8,227 nucleotides of DNA from DASWJZ01 sp964487455 (GTDB lineage: Bacteria > Pseudomonadota > Alphaproteobacteria > Rhizobiales > Afifellaceae): NCBI GenBank assembly GCA_964487455.1, contig CAZARE010000349.1, forward strand, positions 1 to 8,227, in the 5' to 3' direction. Made by a program: the position numbers and the translations under genes. How positions within the stretch are numbered: the stretch's first letter is position 1; each line of letters begins with the position of its first letter. Below are positions 5,733 to 8,227 of the stretch, in pieces. Under the pieces are notes generated by a model. It was not told the origin of the DNA, searched no databases, and saw only the letters and a program-made list of their open reading frames with translations.

Positions 5733-7091
5733 TCAAACGGCACGCAGGCCCGTGTCGATTGCGGAGGCAATTTTCTTCACGTCGTCGGATGTAATGATGA
5801 GGGGAGGCGACAACAGCAAGTTGTTGCCTGAAATCCGTATCATCACTCCGGCTTCGTAAGCGGCCTCGAAGACCGAGGAGACCACCTGCTTGCCCACCGG
5901 CGTCTTGGCCGCCCTGTCGGAGACCAACTCAAGCGCTACCATCAGCCCCTTGCCGCGTACATCGCCGACCAATTCATGCCGCTCCTTCAACGCGACGGCA
6001 GCTGCCAGGAGCTCCGACCCGCGTAAGGCGGCATTCGTGGCGACATCGGCTTTCTCGATCTCCGGGAGGCACGCCAGCGCCGCTGCGCAACCCACCGGAT
6101 GACCGGAATAGGTATAGCCGTGGCCGATCGCGCCGAAGCTGTCCTCGTTGCTCTCGAAAGCCTCGGCAATCTGCTCGCTGATCATCACCGCGCCGAAGGG
6201 AAAGTAGCCGTTCGTGATTGCCTTGGCGATGCACGTCAGGTCGGGCCGAACGCCCCATAGACGAGAGCCGGTCCATGCGCCGGTGCGGCCGAAGGCGGTG
6301 ATCACCTCGTCGGCAATCAGCAGAATGCCGTTCCGATCGCAGATTGCCCGCACTATCGGCATGAAACTCTCGTGAGGCGGCATGATACCGCCTGCGCCCA
6401 GCACCGGCTCCATAATGAAGGCGGCTATGGTGTCGGCGCCTTGAAAGGCGATCTCGTCCTCCAGGGCCGCTGCACAGGCGTCGGCGAGCTCTTTTGGGTC
6501 GGTGGCCCCGAACGGGTTGCGATAGAGATAGGGGGCGGGCAATTGGAAGCAGCCAGGCAAGAGCGGCTCGTAGTTGCGGCGGAAGTTGGAGTTTCCGTTG
6601 ACCGACGCGCCGCCCATATGGGTGCCGTGATAACCCTTCTTCAGGCTGAGGAACTTTGTGCGTTCGCCTTGTCCCCGCACCTTATGGTATTGGCGGGCGA
6701 GCCTTAGGGCGGTCTCGACGCTGTCCGAGCCGCCGGAGGTGAAGAACGCACGTGAAAGGCCATCCGGCGCAAACCACTTGACGAGCTCGTGTGAGAGCTC
6801 GATCGCCCTGCCTGTCGTTGTGCCGCGAAAGGTAGAATAATAGGGAAGCTGTGCGAGTTGGTCTGCGATTGCCTTCTTGATCGGCTCGCAGGAATACCCG
6901 AGGTTGACGTTCCATAGCCCGCCCACCGCATCGAGCGTTTTGTGGCCGTCAACATCGGTCAATGTCACCCCCTCGGCGGCAACGACCACCTTGGGCGGAC
7001 TAGCCTGCATCTCGGCCGGATGCGCCATGGGATGCCACATGTGACGGGCGTTGTTGGCCTTCAGGAAGTTGCTGTCGTGCAGCAGTGTCAT
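5733..7091 (-). CDS. class III PLP-dependent aminotransferase (omega-aminotransferase type)
   Basis: This is a 452-residue cytoplasmic fold-type I aminotransferase of class III, the group that moves amino groups from omega-amino acids or amines to a keto acid such as pyruvate. The PLP Lys is K290 in IAKAITNGYFPFGAV (288-302), and Asp261 in LLIADEVITAFGRTG (257-271) contacts the PLP pyridine nitrogen. Other family marks are FFTSGGSDSVETALR (116-130) for phosphate binding, GYHGTHMG (153-160), and GHGYTYSGHPVGCAAA (323-338). GGLWNVNLGYS (57-67) is the substrate-pocket segment common in omega-amino-acid:pyruvate transaminases. The length is normal and no key residue is missing. The start has GGAGG before ATG. 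It follows iclR by 39 bases and is probably co-transcribed with it. Beta-alanine, taurine, putrescine-type amines or another amino acid are all possible substrates. Confidence 0.92.
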   Translation of the reverse strand: MTLLHDSNFLKANNARHMWHPMAHPAEMQASPPKVVVAAEGVTLTDVDGHKTLDAVGGLWNVNLGYSCEPIKKAIADQLAQLPYYSTFRGTTTGRAIELSHELVKWFAPDGLSRAFFTSGGSDSVETALRLARQYHKVRGQGERTKFLSLKKGYHGTHMGGASVNGNSNFRRNYEPLLPGCFQLPAPYLYRNPFGATDPKELADACAAALEDEIAFQGADTIAAFIMEPVLGAGGIMPPHESFMPIVRAICDRNGILLIADEVITAFGRTGAWTGSRLWGVRPDLTCIAKAITNGYFPFGAVMISEQIAEAFESNEDSFGAIGHGYTYSGHPVGCAAALACLPEIEKADVATNAALRGSELLAAAVALKERHELVGDVRGKGLMVALELVSDRAAKTPVGKQVVSSVFEAAYEAGVMIRISGNNLLLSPPLIITSDDVKKIASAIDTGLRAV

Positions 7092-7130
7092 CTTGCCTCC
7101 TAGTGAGCTCGCAAGCGCCGCCGATTCAGC

Positions 7131-7922
7131 TTACGCGGCAATCTTCTTACTCGCCGCCGCCAACAGTCCGGGATGCGGCTCCGCTCCCAGGGCGCGGGTA
7201 ACTTCCACGGCGGCCTGCATCACCTCGCTGGTAATGAAGCGCTCGGCCTTGGAGGTCATCCGCGCTGCGATTGAAGCAACAGCCAATGATCCACAGGCGT
7301 GGCCCGACCAGTCAAAGATTGGCGCAGCGGTACCGATCACTTCAAGCTCGAACCCGCCCTCCGCACGGCTAAACCCCTTTCGGCGAGTCTCGTTGAGCTT
7401 TCGCCGCAGCGCATCGGCGGAGGTGATAGTGCGCTTGGTGAAGGCCTGAAAGTTGCCTGCACCTAGGACCTTCTCGACCGATTCCTCAGACGCATAGCTG
7501 AGATAGGCGATTCCCGATGCTGTGGCGTGGAAGGGAAGGGGTTCCGCGGGGTCAATGTTGACCCGCGTGGCGCGCTTGGGCTCGGCAACCCCTATGGTTC
7601 TCATCGAGCCGCCCGAAGCGAGCGAGGCGTGCGCCGTCTCCTGCGAAAGCTCTGCCAAGCGCTCGAGAACAGGTTGTATGATCGATATAACCGGGAATGA
7701 CGCCTCGCGCACCCGCGCCAATTGTAAGACGCCTGGGCCCAATCGGTACTTCTTGGTTTCAGCATGTTGCTCAACCATCCCGTGGCGAGCGAGGGCCGAC
7801 AGCAGGCGTAAGGCCGTTGCCTTGTCTAGGCCGGCAAGACGCGCAATTTCGCTGAGGCCGGCCTCTGGTCTGGCGACTGTGAAATGGTCCAGAAGTCCGA
7901 GTCCCTTGTCGACAGTTCGCAT
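7131..7922 (-). CDS. IclR-family transcriptional regulator
   Basis: This is a 263-residue IclR-type regulator with the usual two parts. An N-terminal winged helix-turn-helix covers about residues 1-62 (VDKGLGLLDHF at 4-14, LSEIARLAGLDKATALRLLS at 23-42 with the recognition helix, KKYRLGPGV at 57-65). A C-terminal ligand domain of GAF-like fold covers about 76-250, with LPFHATASGIAYLSY (129-143) and GFSRAEGGFELEVIGTAAPI (183-202). IclR proteins bind small carboxylates and act as repressors or activators of neighbouring catabolic genes. The start at 7922 has a weak ribosome site (GCAGGTAGCGG). It heads the iclR-aminotransferase unit and diverges from the Tm-1-like gene. It is the only regulator inside this locus, so it is the natural candidate to bind the two matching elements at 5622-5648 and 7999-8025. 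Confidence 0.93.
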   Translation of the reverse strand: MRTVDKGLGLLDHFTVARPEAGLSEIARLAGLDKATALRLLSALARHGMVEQHAETKKYRLGPGVLQLARVREASFPVISIIQPVLERLAELSQETAHASLASGGSMRTIGVAEPKRATRVNIDPAEPLPFHATASGIAYLSYASEESVEKVLGAGNFQAFTKRTITSADALRRKLNETRRKGFSRAEGGFELEVIGTAAPIFDWSGHACGSLAVASIAARMTSKAERFITSEVMQAAVEVTRALGAEPHPGLLAAASKKIAA

Positions 7923-7965
7923 AATCCGCTACCTGCGGTAATCGATCTCGTGCGATGCCCGAGGC

Positions 7966-7994
7966 TTGACAGAAGCAGCCAGCCTTTGCAACTT
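7966..7994 (+). promoter_or_regulatory. candidate sigma-70-type promoter of the Tm-1-like gene
   Basis: A perfect TTGACA (7966-7971, preceded by C as in many alphaproteobacterial promoters) is followed after 17 bases by CAACTT (7989-7994). The -10 resemblance is weak, but the box pair and spacing repeat those before tctC. Transcription would start near 8001, leaving about 128 bases of leader. Confidence 0.5.
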
Positions 7995-7998
7995 TTTT

Positions 7999-8025
7999 TT
8001 GAACCAGAGGTGATAATAGTGAACC
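7999..8025 (+). promoter_or_regulatory. operator-like element, copy A (Tm-1-like gene leader)
   Basis: This 27-bp element reads TTGAACC, three bases, then GGTGATAATAGTGAACC, with 22 of 27 bases identical to copy B at 5622-5648. It contains GAACC twice as a direct repeat and an inverted ACC-N3-GGT. The element starts exactly 27 bases after the TTGACA box, as in copy B. Its expected position across the transcription start suggests repression. Binding by the adjacent IclR protein is inference. Confidence 0.6.
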
Positions 8026-8042
8026 TCCTGTAGGGATACGCC

Positions 8043-8054
8043 GCGGCGCGCCGC
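8043..8054. repeat. 12-bp perfect GC palindrome in the Tm-1-like gene leader
   Basis: GCGGCGCGCCGC reads the same on both strands. In GC-rich DNA this may be chance; it could also fold in the leader RNA. Confidence 0.4.
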
Positions 8055-8077
8055 CGCTCCGCGTCGAGCCTACGCAT

Positions 8078-8095
8078 GGCGGACACAAATCCGCC
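8078..8095 (+). other. leader hairpin before the Tm-1-like gene
   Basis: GGCGGA (8078-8083) and TCCGCC (8090-8095) form a perfect 6-bp stem with a 6-base loop CACAAA, extendable by a wobble and an A-T pair. It ends 33 bases before the start codon. No U-run follows. It may affect translation or mRNA stability. Confidence 0.35.
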
Positions 8096-8128
8096 GTCTC
8101 GCCTGGTGCCCGAGCATCGAGAACAAGC

Positions 8129-8227
8129 ATGATCTCCGACCGGAAAACCATCCTCGTCATCGGAACGTACGATACCAAATCGCACGAGCTCGTCTTTTTG
8201 ACGGAGTGCATCGAGGCCGCCGGCGGG
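8129..8227 (+). CDS. Tm-1-like ATP-binding domain protein (UPF0261 family), first 33 residues (partial)
   Basis: Only the N-terminus is in the window; the gene runs off the right edge. The visible part has RKTILVIGTYDTKSHELVFL (5-24) followed by TECIEAAGG. This matches the opening beta-strand and loop of UPF0261/Tm-1-like proteins, whose usual form is a hydrophobic strand, GT-x-DTK, then an acidic residue and a helix. Family members have an N-terminal nucleotide-binding Rossmann-like domain and a second domain, and their bacterial reaction is not established to my knowledge. The plant homologue Tm-1 binds a viral replication protein. The start at 8129 has a weak ribosome site (CGAGAA). The gene is divergent from iclR and shares an operator-like element with tctC. 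With 33 residues the family call is good but not final. Confidence 0.75.
   Translation, partial: MISDRKTILVIGTYDTKSHELVFLTECIEAAGG

Larger units (their letters stand above)
7923..8128. promoter_or_regulatory. iclR / Tm-1-like divergent control region
   Basis: This 206-base gap separates two diverging genes. On the plus strand it holds a CTTGACA-type promoter, a T8 tract (7993-8000), operator copy A (7999-8025), and a long GC-rich leader with two palindromes. On the iclR side CCGC-N5-GCGG (7926-7938) lies directly before the iclR start and could be an autoregulatory site. I see no clear iclR promoter. Confidence 0.6.

Noticed and set aside
7962..8000. Possible intrinsic terminator (AGGCT/AGCCT stem, then T8)
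   Set aside because: No plus-strand gene lies upstream to be terminated, the stem is only 5 bp with a 14-base loop, and the stretch is better explained as the promoter of the Tm-1-like gene.
8009..8017. GATAAT inside the shared element taken as the -10 box
   Set aside because: It matches the -10 consensus at 5 of 6 positions in both copies, but no TTGACA lies at about 17 bases. The perfect TTGACA is 40 bases away in both, so the element is better read as an operator. An unusual promoter cannot be fully excluded.
1..8227. Mobile elements, CRISPR arrays, tRNA or rRNA genes
   Set aside because: No transposase or integrase frames, no terminal inverted repeats with duplications, no regularly spaced repeats and no tRNA-like cloverleaf were seen.

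Overview
The window looks like high-GC proteobacterial DNA, most likely an alphaproteobacterium of the Hyphomicrobiales type. The grounds are a strong GC bias at third codon positions, the mix of catabolic islands (tripartite tricarboxylate transporter, IclR, class III aminotransferase, Tm-1-like/UPF0261 protein), and CTTGACA-type -35 boxes followed by weak -10 boxes. The taxonomic call is inference. No mobile element, tRNA, rRNA or CRISPR array was seen. Every complete gene has a normal length for its family.

Left part (1-2301): one end of a homoprotocatechuate (3,4-dihydroxyphenylacetate) meta-cleavage locus. On the minus strand hpaF (CHM isomerase, 651-1037) is followed 12 bases later by hpaE (CHM semialdehyde dehydrogenase, which runs off the left edge). 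Diverging from them on the plus strand is the MarR-type regulator hpaR (1185-1646). It is followed by an AhpD-like carboxymuconolactone-decarboxylase-family gene with a CxxCxxH redox motif (1708-2301). The 147-base hpaF/hpaR gap should hold the control sites.

Middle and right part (2453-8227): a second, unrelated catabolic or uptake locus that converges on the first at about 2302-2452. On the minus strand, in order of transcription, lie an IclR regulator (7131-7922), a class III PLP aminotransferase (5733-7091), and then tctC-tctB-tctA, a complete tripartite tricarboxylate-type carboxylate transporter (5572 down to 2453). A Tm-1-like ATP-binding (UPF0261) gene starts divergently from iclR at 8129 and runs off the right edge.

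The most interesting signal is non-coding. The leader of tctC (minus strand, 5622-5681) and the leader of the Tm-1-like gene (plus strand, 7966-8025) share the same promoter architecture. Each has a TTGACA box, exactly 17 bases, CAAC(A/T)T, 4 bases, then a 27-bp element with 22 of 27 identities containing GGTGATAATAGYGAACC. The two copies point towards their downstream genes at identical spacing. This suggests one regulator, most plausibly the IclR protein encoded between them, controls both the transporter and the Tm-1-like gene as one regulon. The transported substrate and the job of the Tm-1-like protein cannot be read from the sequence. A linked uptake, transamination and Tm-1-like pathway is a reasonable candidate for an uncharacterised catabolic system.
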